Shown here: piece after piece, positions 14,656-22,320 of the stretch
How the letters are laid out: each line of letters starts with the position of its first letter
How positions within the stretch are numbered: position 1 is the first letter of the stretch
Assembly: GCF_004570345.1 (NCBI RefSeq)
Contig: NZ_SPQM01000063.1
Coordinates: forward strand, 1 to 28,353
DNA length: 28,353 bases
Direction: 5' to 3'
DNA from: Blastococcus sp. CT_GayMR20
GTDB lineage: Bacteria > Actinomycetota > Actinomycetes > Mycobacteriales > Geodermatophilaceae
Position numbers and translations under genes: made by a program
The notes under the pieces: generated by a model
Database searches by the model: none
Told to the model about the DNA's origin: nothing
Seen by the model: the letters and a program-made list of their open reading frames with translations, nothing else

Positions 14656-14792
14656 GCTGCGCGGACGCACCCCCGGACGGGTGACCCCGCGGGGATTCGG
14701 CTACAGGCGGGAACGCGTTCTTCCGATGGGGAGAGTGCCTTGACAGGCGCCACCGGGGTCCGCTGCCCCGACTGAGCGGAAGGACCGCTCCC
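14656..14792 (+). promoter_or_regulatory. flbD-motA promoter region
   Basis: A 137-base intergenic gap. TTGACA at 14740-14745 is a perfect -35 hexamer, but no good -10 lies at 16-18 bases. Alternatively, TACA (14702-14705), 16 bases, then TCCGATGG (14722-14729) loosely resembles the flagellar sigma-28/WhiG pattern (TAAA, ~15 bases, GCCGATAA), apt for a flagellar operon. A GAACGCGTTC palindrome (14711-14720) lies between these two boxes. GGAAGGA (14778-14784) is the ribosome binding site for the GTG at 14793. Which promoter is real cannot be decided from sequence. Confidence 0.35.
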
Positions 14793-15125
14793 GTGATCGC
14801 TGTGACCTGCCGCAACGGCGAGCACTTCTCGGTCGACCCGATGTCGATCGAGCGCGTCGAGACCGACCCCGACACCGTCATCCACCTCGTCGACGGGACG
14901 AAGTACGTCGTGGTCCAGACGTTCGACGACCTGCTCCTCGACATCCGTGATCACCGGGCGGCGGTGACGGTCGCGCAGAAGCGGCTGGCCGGCGGCGTCG
15001 CCGAGATCGCCGACCACGCCTCGCACGTGAAGCGGACCACGATCAGGCTCGAGCGGCGGCAGTACCGCCGCGACGAGCCCGGCACCCCCCCGTCCGACAC
15101 CACCCCGGGCCGCACCGAGGACTGA
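14793..15125 (+). CDS. flbD: FlbD/SwrD-family flagellar protein (right copy)
   Basis: A 110-aa cytoplasmic protein whose first ~60 residues match the FlbD family: an MI-VT-RNG-F start, then TDPDTVIHLVDGTKYVV and a VVQTFDDLLLDI helix. FlbD genes sit beside flagellar motor genes; in Bacillus the homologue SwrD increases flagellar power, apparently via the stators. The GTG start has GGAAGGA 8 bases upstream. motA begins 3 bases after its stop, so the two are one operon. Residues about 60-110 form an extension that includes an Arg-rich RLERRQYRRDE and a disordered Pro/Thr tail, which the short Firmicutes proteins lack. Confidence 0.88.
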   Translation: MIAVTCRNGEHFSVDPMSIERVETDPDTVIHLVDGTKYVVVQTFDDLLLDIRDHRAAVTVAQKRLAGGVAEIADHASHVKRTTIRLERRQYRRDEPGTPPSDTTPGRTED

Positions 15126-15128
15126 CGG

Positions 15129-15900
15129 GTGATTCCGGCGACGTTCCTCGGGATGGGGCTGGCGGTCGGCTCGCTGGTCGTCATGATGCTGCTCGAGGGC
15201 TCGAGCCCGCTGGCCGTCGTCCTGCTGCCTCCGCTGGTCCTCGTCTTCGGCGCGACCTTCGGCGCGGCCATCGCCGGCTCCACCCTGCGCGACGTGCGTC
15301 AGCTCCGTCGCTGGTTCGCCATGGCCTTCGCCGGTGAGCGCCTGCCGCAGACGCCTGCGCTGATCGCCCAGCTCGTCGAGCTGGCCACGGTGGCGCGCAA
15401 GGAGGGCATGCTGCCCCTGGAGAAGCGGGCACGGGCCGTCTCCGACCCGTTCCTGCGCCACGGCCTGCAGATGGCGGTGGACGGGGTGCCGGTCGAGCAG
15501 CTCCGGCGCGTGCTGGAGGGCGAGATCGAGGCCCACCGCGGCCGACGACCGGGTCGCCGTCCGCTTCTTCGCCCGGATGGGCGGCTACGCGCCCACCATC
15601 GGCATCATCGGGACCGTCGTCGGGCTGGTGCAGGTCCTCCGCAGTCTCGAGGACCCCGCGGTGCTCGGCCCCCTCGTGGCCACTGCCTTCGTGGCGACCC
15701 TCTGGGGCGTGCTGTCGGCCAATTTCCTCTGGCTGCCGATGAGCGTGAAGATCCACCGCATCAGCGAGCTGCGGGGCGCGCAGATGACCCTGCTGCTCGA
15801 GGGGGTGACGGAGATCCTGGCCGGCACGAACCCGCGCGCCATCCGGGCGAAGCTCACCGCCATGGTGCCGCCGAGCGAGGTCCGGCTCACCGCGGCCTGA
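15129..15900 (+). pseudogene. motA: motA flagellar stator gene with +1-type frameshift (right copy)
   Basis: MotA forms, with MotB, the ion-driven stator that turns the flagellum. Codons 1-137 (GTG start at 15129) give two membrane helices, a cytoplasmic loop with the EKRARAVSDPFLRHGLQMAVDG-type conserved segment, and end at IEAHR. At about 15540 one extra G (or two missing bases) shifts the frame; from 15541 the other frame gives ADDRVAVRFFARM, then GGYAPTIGIIGTVVGL, the fourth helix, and a normal NPRAIRAKL ending with TGA at 15900. Joining the frames gives about 256 aa, the usual MotA size. Without correction, translation runs on into antisense kinase sequence to 16049. The GCGGCC context may be a sequencing indel rather than gene decay. 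No motB follows: the next gene is a convergent kinase. Confidence 0.87.
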
Positions 15901-15903
15901 CGG

Positions 15904-17319
15904 TCAGTCGTCCCCGTCGTCCCCGTCGTTGCCGTTCCCGTTCCCGTTGCCGTTGCCGTTGCCGTTGCCGTTCCCGTTCCCGTTGCCGTTCCCGTTGTCG
16001 TTCCCCGGCGCCGGGGCCGGGGCCGGTGGGATCGCGTAGGAGACCGTGACCACGGTGCCCGGCGGCAGTTCCCCCTCCGGGGCGACCGCCGCCACCCGGC
16101 CCGAGGCGACCTCGTCCGTCGTCACCTCGGCGAGCTCCACCTGCAGCCCGCGGCCGACCAGCTCGGCGAAGACCTCCCCGACCGGCCGGTCCAGGAGGTC
16201 CGCGGCGACGACCGCAACCGTCGGCGCCGGCACCGGCACCGGGGACGACGTCGCCTGCGAGGTCGTGGGCCCGCCGGCCGCCTGGCCATCCCCCGTGTCC
16301 GTGCCCGGGTCGGGCCGCAGCAGGGCGATCAGGACCGCCACCACGACCACCGCGGCGACCGCGCCGGCGAACAGCGGGATCGGCAGGTGCCGGGCCGGCG
16401 GGGCGGACGGGGCGGGCACAGCGCCGGGGACGGACGGGAGCTGCAGGACGGCGGTCCCGTGCGGGCCGGCCGGTCCGATCGGTGCGGTCGCGCTGGCGGC
16501 GGACACCGTCTCGACGGCCGTCCGGAGCGCCGCGCCGTCCGGGAACCGCTGCGCCGGGTCCTTGGCCATCGCGCGCTCCACGAGCCCGCGCAGGCCGGCC
16601 GGCACGTCCGGCGGCAGGGGCTCCGGCTCCTCCCGCATCTGCTTCAGCGCCACCTGCACGGAGTTCTCGCCCTCGAAGGGCGGCCGCCCGGTGAGGCACT
16701 CGTAGGCCACGGTGCCCAGCGCGTACACGTCACTGGCCGGGGTGGCCTTGCCCCCCGCGGCCTGCTCGGGTGACAGGTAGTGCGCCGTCCCCACGACCTG
16801 TCCGGTCCCGGTGAGGGGCACGCTGGCGGCCGACCAGGCGATGCCGAAGTCGGTGATCTTGACGACCCCGTCGGTCGCGACGAGCACGTTCCCCGGCTTG
16901 ACGTCCCGGTGGACGACGCCGGCGGCGTGCGCGGCCGCCAGCGCGGCGGAGGTCTGCCGGAGGACGTCGAGGGTGCGGGCAGGGCTGAGCCGTCCCTCGC
17001 GCTCCAGCAGCGCCGACAGGGTCTCGCCCTCCACCAGCTCCATGACGAGGTAGGCGATCCGTTCGCCGTCGTCGGTGGCCTCGCCGTAGTCGAAGACGGA
17101 CGCGATGTGGGGGTGGTGCAGCGCCGCGGTGTGCTGGGCCTCGGCCCGGAACCGGGCACGGAACGTCGCGTCGCCGGTGAACTCGCTGCGCAGCACCTTC
17201 ACCGCGACGGGTCGCTCGAGCAGCGTGTCGCGGGCCCGCCAGACCCGGCCCATGCCGCCGCTGGCCAGCGGCACGAGCAGCCGGTAGCGGTCGCCGAGCA
17301 GACGCGTCGACGGTTCCAC
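15904..17319 (-). CDS. membrane Ser/Thr protein kinase with one PASTA domain and Gly-Asn tail (right copy)
   Basis: Identical mirror of 11035-12450: 471 aa, GTG start at 17319. Cytoplasmic kinase domain with K41, D139 and the DFG motif D157, one membrane helix near 314-334, one extracytoplasmic PASTA domain, and the Gly-Asn tail. In this arm it converges on motA, whose stop is 3 bases from its own. The MIP channel lies 80 bases upstream on the same strand, and GGGAGG precedes the start. Confidence 0.93.
   Translation of the reverse strand: MEPSTRLLGDRYRLLVPLASGGMGRVWRARDTLLERPVAVKVLRSEFTGDATFRARFRAEAQHTAALHHPHIASVFDYGEATDDGERIAYLVMELVEGETLSALLEREGRLSPARTLDVLRQTSAALAAAHAAGVVHRDVKPGNVLVATDGVVKITDFGIAWSAASVPLTGTGQVVGTAHYLSPEQAAGGKATPASDVYALGTVAYECLTGRPPFEGENSVQVALKQMREEPEPLPPDVPAGLRGLVERAMAKDPAQRFPDGAALRTAVETVSAASATAPIGPAGPHGTAVLQLPSVPGAVPAPSAPPARHLPIPLFAGAVAAVVVVAVLIALLRPDPGTDTGDGQAAGGPTTSQATSSPVPVPAPTVAVVAADLLDRPVGEVFAELVGRGLQVELAEVTTDEVASGRVAAVAPEGELPPGTVVTVSYAIPPAPAPAPGNDNGNGNGNGNGNGNGNGNGNGNGNDGDDGDD
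15928..16005 (-). repeat. hexanucleotide repeat encoding (Gly-Asn)n (right copy)
   Basis: Exact mirror of 12349-12426, with the same number and order of GGG/GGC variants. Slippage-prone arrays normally diverge quickly between paralogous copies, so identical length and variant order argues that the two arms are one sequence or an extremely recent duplicate. Confidence 0.9.
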
Positions 17320-17399
17320 GGCACCTCCCGACCGCTCGGGGGCCGCCCCCGGCGACGGCCCGACCCCTGGAAGGTTGCCAGAGGAGGACGGGGAACCGC

Positions 17400-18155
17400 T
17401 CAGGGCGCCTCGGGCGGCTCGCCCGCGGCCAGGACGCGGTCGTACAGGACGGCGGCCAGGATGCCGCCGAGCGTCGGCGCCACCAGGTACAGCCACAACG
17501 GCGCGAGATCACCGGCCAGCAGGTTCGGACCGAAGGCGCGGGCGGGGTTGACCGCCCCACCGGTCAGGGGGCCCGCGACGAAGATGGCCGCCGCGAGGGC
17601 GAAGCCGACCGCCACCGGGGCGACCGAGCTCTCCGCGCGGTCGTCGGTCGCGACCGAGATGACGACCAGGACCAGCACGAACGTGACCAGCAGCTCGACG
17701 AGGAACGCCTGGCCCACCGAGACCCCGTCGGCGGGGCGGGTGGCCGCCAGCCCGGCCTCGCTGCGCGCCCGCCCGCCATAGCTGACCCACGTGCAGAGGG
17801 CGCCCAGGAGCCCGCCGCCGAGCTGCGCCAGCACGTAGACGCCGGCCGCGGACCACGGGAACCGGCGCGTCACCGCCAGGCCCACGGTGATGGCGGGGTT
17901 CAGGTGGCACCCGGAGACGTGGCCGAAGGCGGCGACCAGGGCCACCAGCACGAGGCCGAAGGCGAGGACGACGGCCAGGGTGTCGTACACCGCCTCGCCA
18001 CGGGCCGCCGACGCCACCGCGACGCTGGTGCCCACGTAGACCAGCACGGCGGTACCGAGGAACTCGGCGACCGCCGCCCGGACGGGGCGTCTGCTGACCG
18101 TGCTGCCGTACAGCCCGGCCGACGTGGAACCCCGTGCGACACCTACTGCGTCCAT
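17400..18155 (-). CDS. MIP-family channel (aquaporin / glycerol facilitator-like) (right copy)
   Basis: Identical mirror of 10199-10954: a 251-aa six-helix channel with NPA motifs at residues 86-88 and 203-205 and the filter arginine R206. Start ATG at 18155. It lies between the Ser/Thr kinase (downstream) and gluconokinase (upstream, 94 bases away), all on the minus strand here. Confidence 0.9.
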   Translation of the reverse strand: MDAVGVARGSTSAGLYGSTVSRRPVRAAVAEFLGTAVLVYVGTSVAVASAARGEAVYDTLAVVLAFGLVLVALVAAFGHVSGCHLNPAITVGLAVTRRFPWSAAGVYVLAQLGGGLLGALCTWVSYGGRARSEAGLAATRPADGVSVGQAFLVELLVTFVLVLVVISVATDDRAESSVAPVAVGFALAAAIFVAGPLTGGAVNPARAFGPNLLAGDLAPLWLYLVAPTLGGILAAVLYDRVLAAGEPPEAP

Positions 18156-18249
18156 GACCGTCCGACCCCCGTGCCGCCCCCGAGCTGTGGCTCCGTGGTT
18201 GCCCCGCTCGGAGACCGGTCACACCCGGATCGTCAGGGTCTGCCGCGGC

Positions 18250-18807
18250 TCAGGACGAGGTCCCCCGGTCGATGCGGACACCACGCTCGGCGCTGAGCGT
18301 GGCCAGGAGCTGCTCGACGACGGTGTCGGGCGTGCCGGCTCCCGAGATGCTCGCGCCCGGTTCGTCGTCCTGGAGCGGCTGGAGCGTCGCCAACTGGCTC
18401 TCCAGCAGGGCCGAGGGCATGTAGTGGCCGGTGCGCCTCTCGACGCGTTCACGGAGCAGCTCGGGGTCGACCGTCACGTGGGCGAACCAGACGGACGGAT
18501 GCCCGTCGCGGAGCAGGTCGCGGTAGCTGCGCTTGAGCGCCGAGCAGGTGACGACGACGTCCCGGCCGGCCTGCTCGCGCTCTCCGATCCACGCCGCAAG
18601 GCTGCGCAGCCACGGCCACCGGTCCTCGTCGTCCAGCGGCGTGCCCGCGCGCATCTTGGCCACGTTGGCCGGGGGATGGAAGTCGTCGCCCTCGGCGAAC
18701 TCGCACCCCAGCCGTTCGACGAGGCCCGCGGCCACGGTCGACTTCCCCGAGCCGGAGACGCCCATGACGACGACCGTCGTGGTGTCGCCGGGTGTGTCCT
18801 CGTCCAT
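18250..18807 (-). CDS. gntK: gluconokinase (right copy)
   Basis: Identical mirror of 9547-10104: 185 aa with Walker A GVSGSGKST and the GDDFHPP and SALKRSYRDLLR family motifs; ATP-dependent gluconate 6-phosphorylation. Start ATG at 18807, with no Shine-Dalgarno and the leaderless-type -10 immediately upstream. Confidence 0.93.
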   Translation of the reverse strand: MDEDTPGDTTTVVVMGVSGSGKSTVAAGLVERLGCEFAEGDDFHPPANVAKMRAGTPLDDEDRWPWLRSLAAWIGEREQAGRDVVVTCSALKRSYRDLLRDGHPSVWFAHVTVDPELLRERVERRTGHYMPSALLESQLATLQPLQDDEPGASISGAGTPDTVVEQLLATLSAERGVRIDRGTSS

Positions 18808-18814
18808 GGGCCGG

Positions 18815-18820
18815 ACGCTA
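18815..18820 (-). promoter_or_regulatory. -10 element (TAGCGT) of a probable leaderless gluconokinase promoter (right copy)
   Basis: Mirror of 9534-9539; on the minus strand TAGCGT ends 7 bases before the gluconokinase ATG. Confidence 0.4.
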
Positions 18821-18883
18821 TGCCCCCGTGCGTGCAGCCCGCACAATGAGCGCACCCCAGGAGGCGCATCCCCAGGAGCCGCC

Positions 18884-19327
18884 ATGTCCGGAAGCAGCCC
18901 GCCCACCCCCACGGCCGGTCCGACCGTGCAGGAACCCACGGTGGGGCAGCTGATGCGCCCGGCGACCAGGACGGTGGAGGCCGACGCCCACGTCGCCTCG
19001 GCCGCCTACCTGATGAAGCGGGCGCACGACTGCGCCCTGGTCGTGACGTCCGACGACGAGGGGCGCATGCCGATCGCCGTCCTCACCGACGCCGACGTGA
19101 GCCAGGCGGTGGCCGACGGACGAGACCTCGGCGAGATCCGGATCAACGACCTGCGGCTGCCACGGCCCACGGCCGTCCACCCGGACACGTCGCTCACCGA
19201 GGCGGCCGAGCTGATGCTCGAGAAGGCGCTGAACAACCTTCCCGTCGTGGACGACGACGGGCTCGTCGGCCTCGTCGACCTCACCGCGGTGTGCCGCGCC
19301 CTGCTGAGGCGCCAGCCGGTCGCGTGA
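18884..19327 (+). CDS. CBS-domain pair protein (right copy)
   Basis: Identical mirror of 9027-9470: 147 aa, two CBS motifs forming one Bateman module, preceded by AGGAG. Divergent from gluconokinase and convergent with the histidine kinase (15 bases between stops). The adenosine-nucleotide ligand is inferred from the family; no partner domain is fused. Confidence 0.88.
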   Translation: MSGSSPPTPTAGPTVQEPTVGQLMRPATRTVEADAHVASAAYLMKRAHDCALVVTSDDEGRMPIAVLTDADVSQAVADGRDLGEIRINDLRLPRPTAVHPDTSLTEAAELMLEKALNNLPVVDDDGLVGLVDLTAVCRALLRRQPVA

Positions 19328-19342
19328 CCCCCGGGCGCGGCC

Positions 19343-20680
19343 TCAGCGGTGCCGCGGCAGGACGACGCGGGCGCGGGTGACGCCGTCCTCGGAGGTGAGC
19401 GTGAGCCGGCCCTTGTGCCGTTGCGCGACGACCGCGAGCGACGTGGCCAGCCCGAGTCCGGTGCCCTGGCCGACCGGTTTGGTCGTGTAGAAGGCGTCGA
19501 AGGCACGCTCGAGGACCTCGGGCGGCACGGTCGGACCGGTGTTCTCCACGTCGACGACGACGGAGTCGGGCTCGCCCCGCGTGCGGACGGTGACCTCGCC
19601 CTGGGACCCGACGGCGGCGAGCGCGTTGTCCAGGAGATTGGTCCACACCATGGCCAGGTCCGCGGGCCAGCCCTCCACGACGAGGGGCCCCGGATCGAGG
19701 TCGCGCACGATGCGCACGCCCGGCGGCACCTTGTGCCGGACGAGGACGAGGGACTGCTCGAGCCCGGCATGGACGTCGACCGTGCTCAGTGCCTGGTCGG
19801 CCGCGTAGGCCAGCGGGCGCACCCCCGACACGATCTTCGACAGGTACTCCGCGCCGGCCGACACCTCCTCGAGCACCGCGCGGATCTCCTCGGCCCGCAC
19901 CAGGTCGCGCACCGCGCCGCCGCGGTCCTCGGCCGGGAGAGCGGCCAGCGCGCCGGCGAGGGCGGTGGGCTCGACGCCGAGGCGGACCAGGTCGGACGCC
20001 GCGCTCCAGCCGCCCTCGACGCCCGCCGCGGTCAGGACCCCGGCGAGCGCGGTCCCCGCGTCGGCCCGGGCCAGCGGGTCGTCGGGCACCGGACGCTCCC
20101 CCACGAGCGGCGCGAGGGGACTCGGCGGACGGTCGTCGGCAGCGTGCAGGGCGCGGAGCCGGGCGGCTCCCCGCTGCACGGCGGCGGCCGGGTTGTTCAC
20201 CTCGTGCAGCAGGCCGGCCGCCAGGGCGCCCAGTGCCGCCATCCGCTCGTGCTGGCGCAGCAGCCCCTCCTCGCGGTCCAGCCGCCGGGACGTGGCCGTG
20301 AGCAGAGCCCGGGCAGACGGAGGGTGGGCGAGCAGCCGGTCGAGCGCCTCCGCGCCGATGCGCTGCACCCGTGCCGGGCCCCGCGCCCGGACCGTGGCCG
20401 ACCGCGGACGCCCGTGGGCGACGCCGAGCTCCCCGATCAGGTCGCCGGGCCCGCACACGTTGAGCAGGAGGTCGGCGCCGTTGGCCAGCCGGCTGATCTC
20501 CAGCTCCCCGTCGGCGACCACGTACATGGCATCCGGCGGCGAGCCCTCGCTCATCAGCACCTCCCCCGGAGTCAGCTCCACGGCGCGGCTGGTCGCCGCC
20601 AGCGCGCTGACGTCGTCCTGCGGGAGCTCGGCGAACAGCCGGGACCTGCGCAGCGCGGCGGCGACGTCCGCCGTCGTCAC
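19343..20680 (-). CDS. cyclic-nucleotide-binding sensor histidine kinase (right copy)
   Basis: Identical mirror of 7674-9011: 445 aa, cNMP-binding cassette with E84 and R93, H-box H159, N-box N352 and G-box GTGLGL. The GTG start at 20680 overlaps the stop of the receiver/flavoprotein gene by 4 bases, so the two are translationally coupled. Confidence 0.92.
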   Translation of the reverse strand: MTTADVAAALRRSRLFAELPQDDVSALAATSRAVELTPGEVLMSEGSPPDAMYVVADGELEISRLANGADLLLNVCGPGDLIGELGVAHGRPRSATVRARGPARVQRIGAEALDRLLAHPPSARALLTATSRRLDREEGLLRQHERMAALGALAAGLLHEVNNPAAAVQRGAARLRALHAADDRPPSPLAPLVGERPVPDDPLARADAGTALAGVLTAAGVEGGWSAASDLVRLGVEPTALAGALAALPAEDRGGAVRDLVRAEEIRAVLEEVSAGAEYLSKIVSGVRPLAYAADQALSTVDVHAGLEQSLVLVRHKVPPGVRIVRDLDPGPLVVEGWPADLAMVWTNLLDNALAAVGSQGEVTVRTRGEPDSVVVDVENTGPTVPPEVLERAFDAFYTTKPVGQGTGLGLATSLAVVAQRHKGRLTLTSEDGVTRARVVLPRHR

Positions 20681-22320
20681 CGACCGGCCAGCCGCTCGTG
20701 GGCGAAGCGCACCGCCATCGCGCCCTCCCCCACGGCGGAGGCGATGCGCTTCACCGACCCGTGCCGGACGTCGCCGGCGGCGAACACCCCCGGCACGGAC
20801 GTCTCCAGCGGAAGGGGCGGCACCTCGAGCGGCCAGTCGGGCGGTGGGAGGCCGAGGTCGCCACCGGTGAGCACGAAGCCCTTGTCGTCCCGGCGGACGA
20901 CGCCCTCGAGCCAGCTCGTGCGGGGCGCCTGCCCGACGAAGACGAACAGCGCGTTCGCGGGGACCTCGCGCTCCTCCGTGCCGTTCGAACGCAGCCGGAG
21001 CCCCTCCAGCCGCCGCTCACCGAGCACCCCGGCGACCTCCGTCCGGGGCTCGAGGGAGATCGTGTCCGAGGCCTCGATCCGGTCGATGAGGTAGCTCGAC
21101 ATGGTGCTCGTGAGGTCGGCAGCGCGGACGAGCAGCGTCACCGAGGCGGCGAACTGGGCCAGGAAGAGCGCCGCCTGCCCGGCCGAGTTGCCGCCTCCGA
21201 CGACGAAGACCCGCCCGCCGGCGTGGTCCACGCCCTCCGCACGACCGGCGCCGTAGTAGACGCCGGTGCCGGTGAGCGGCGCGGCTCCGGGCACGTCGAG
21301 GGTGCGGTAGTTGACGCCCGAGGCGATCAGCAGCGTCGAGGCGCTGACCTCGGTGCCGTCGGCCAGCCGGATCAGGGTGTACGGATCCTCGCGGCGCAGC
21401 CCGGCCACCTCGGCGGGCACGAGGATCTCCGCGCCGAAGCGGATCGCCTGCTCGCGGGCGCGCAGCGTGAGGTCCGCACCCGAGAGCCCGACGGGGAACC
21501 CGAGGTAGTTCTCGATCCGGCTGGTCGTGCCCGCCTGCCCGCCGGGGGCGTTGCACTCCAGGACGAGGGTGGACAGGCCCTCCGACGCCCCGTAGACCCC
21601 CGCCGCCAGCCCGGCGGGACCGGCACCGACGACGACGAGGTCGTAGGCCGACCGCTCGGCGCGCACCTGCAGCCCGATCCGCTCCGCCACGGCGTGCAGG
21701 TCCGGGTCGACGAGCACCTCGCCGTCGTCGGTCACAAGGATCGGCAGCGACCCTGCGTCGGCGCGCGCGGCATCCAGCAGCACGCGGGCCTGGGGATCGG
21801 TCTCGACGTCGAGCCACCGGTAGGGCACGAGGTTGCGGGCGAGGAACTCGCGGAGCGCGTGGCTGGCGGCCGACCACCGGTCGCCGACCACGCGCAGGTT
21901 CGCCGCCGGGGCAGGTCGCCGCCAGGTCTCGAGCAGGTCGTCGAGCACCGGGTAGAGCCGTTCCTCCGGCGGGTCCCACGGCTTGAGCAGGTAGTGGTGG
22001 ACGTCGGCGTCGTTGATGGCGCGGATGGCGGCGTCGGTGTCCGCGTAGGCGGTGAGCAGCACCCGCCGGGCGTCCGGGTAGAGCTCGCGGGACGCGGCGA
22101 GGAACTCCGTGCCGCTCATGCCCGGCATCCGCTGGTCCACGAGCAGCAGCGCCACGGTGTCGTCGCGCAGCCGCAGTCGGCGCAGCAGGTCCAGCGCCTG
22201 GTCACCCGAGGACGCCGCGACGATCTGGTAGTGCTCGGCGTAGCGGTCGCGCAGATCGCGCTCGACCGCGGCGAGCACCGGGCCGTCGTCGTCCACGGCC
22301 AGCAGGACCGGTCTGCTCAT
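20677..22320 (-). CDS. fused response regulator / TrxR-like FAD oxidoreductase lacking CxxC (right copy)
   Basis: Identical mirror of 6034-7677: 547 aa, receiver with D62, a degenerate glutaredoxin-like middle domain with SAAS in place of CxxC, and an FAD/NAD(P)H reductase half with both dinucleotide motifs but no active-site disulfide. It overlaps both neighbours by 4 bases. Confidence 0.9.
   Translation of the reverse strand: MSRPVLLAVDDDGPVLAAVERDLRDRYAEHYQIVAASSGDQALDLLRRLRLRDDTVALLLVDQRMPGMSGTEFLAASRELYPDARRVLLTAYADTDAAIRAINDADVHHYLLKPWDPPEERLYPVLDDLLETWRRPAPAANLRVVGDRWSAASHALREFLARNLVPYRWLDVETDPQARVLLDAARADAGSLPILVTDDGEVLVDPDLHAVAERIGLQVRAERSAYDLVVVGAGPAGLAAGVYGASEGLSTLVLECNAPGGQAGTTSRIENYLGFPVGLSGADLTLRAREQAIRFGAEILVPAEVAGLRREDPYTLIRLADGTEVSASTLLIASGVNYRTLDVPGAAPLTGTGVYYGAGRAEGVDHAGGRVFVVGGGNSAGQAALFLAQFAASVTLLVRAADLTSTMSSYLIDRIEASDTISLEPRTEVAGVLGERRLEGLRLRSNGTEEREVPANALFVFVGQAPRTSWLEGVVRRDDKGFVLTGGDLGLPPPDWPLEVPPLPLETSVPGVFAAGDVRHGSVKRIASAVGEGAMAVRFAHERLAGR

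Noticed and set aside
13684..14670. Two overlapping 323-aa open frames crossing the centre on both strands, each starting with a charged Arg/Glu-rich half
   Set aside because: Their N-terminal halves are antisense translation of the mirrored membrane gene; only the hydrophobic C-terminal part is real. They are by-products of the fold-back.
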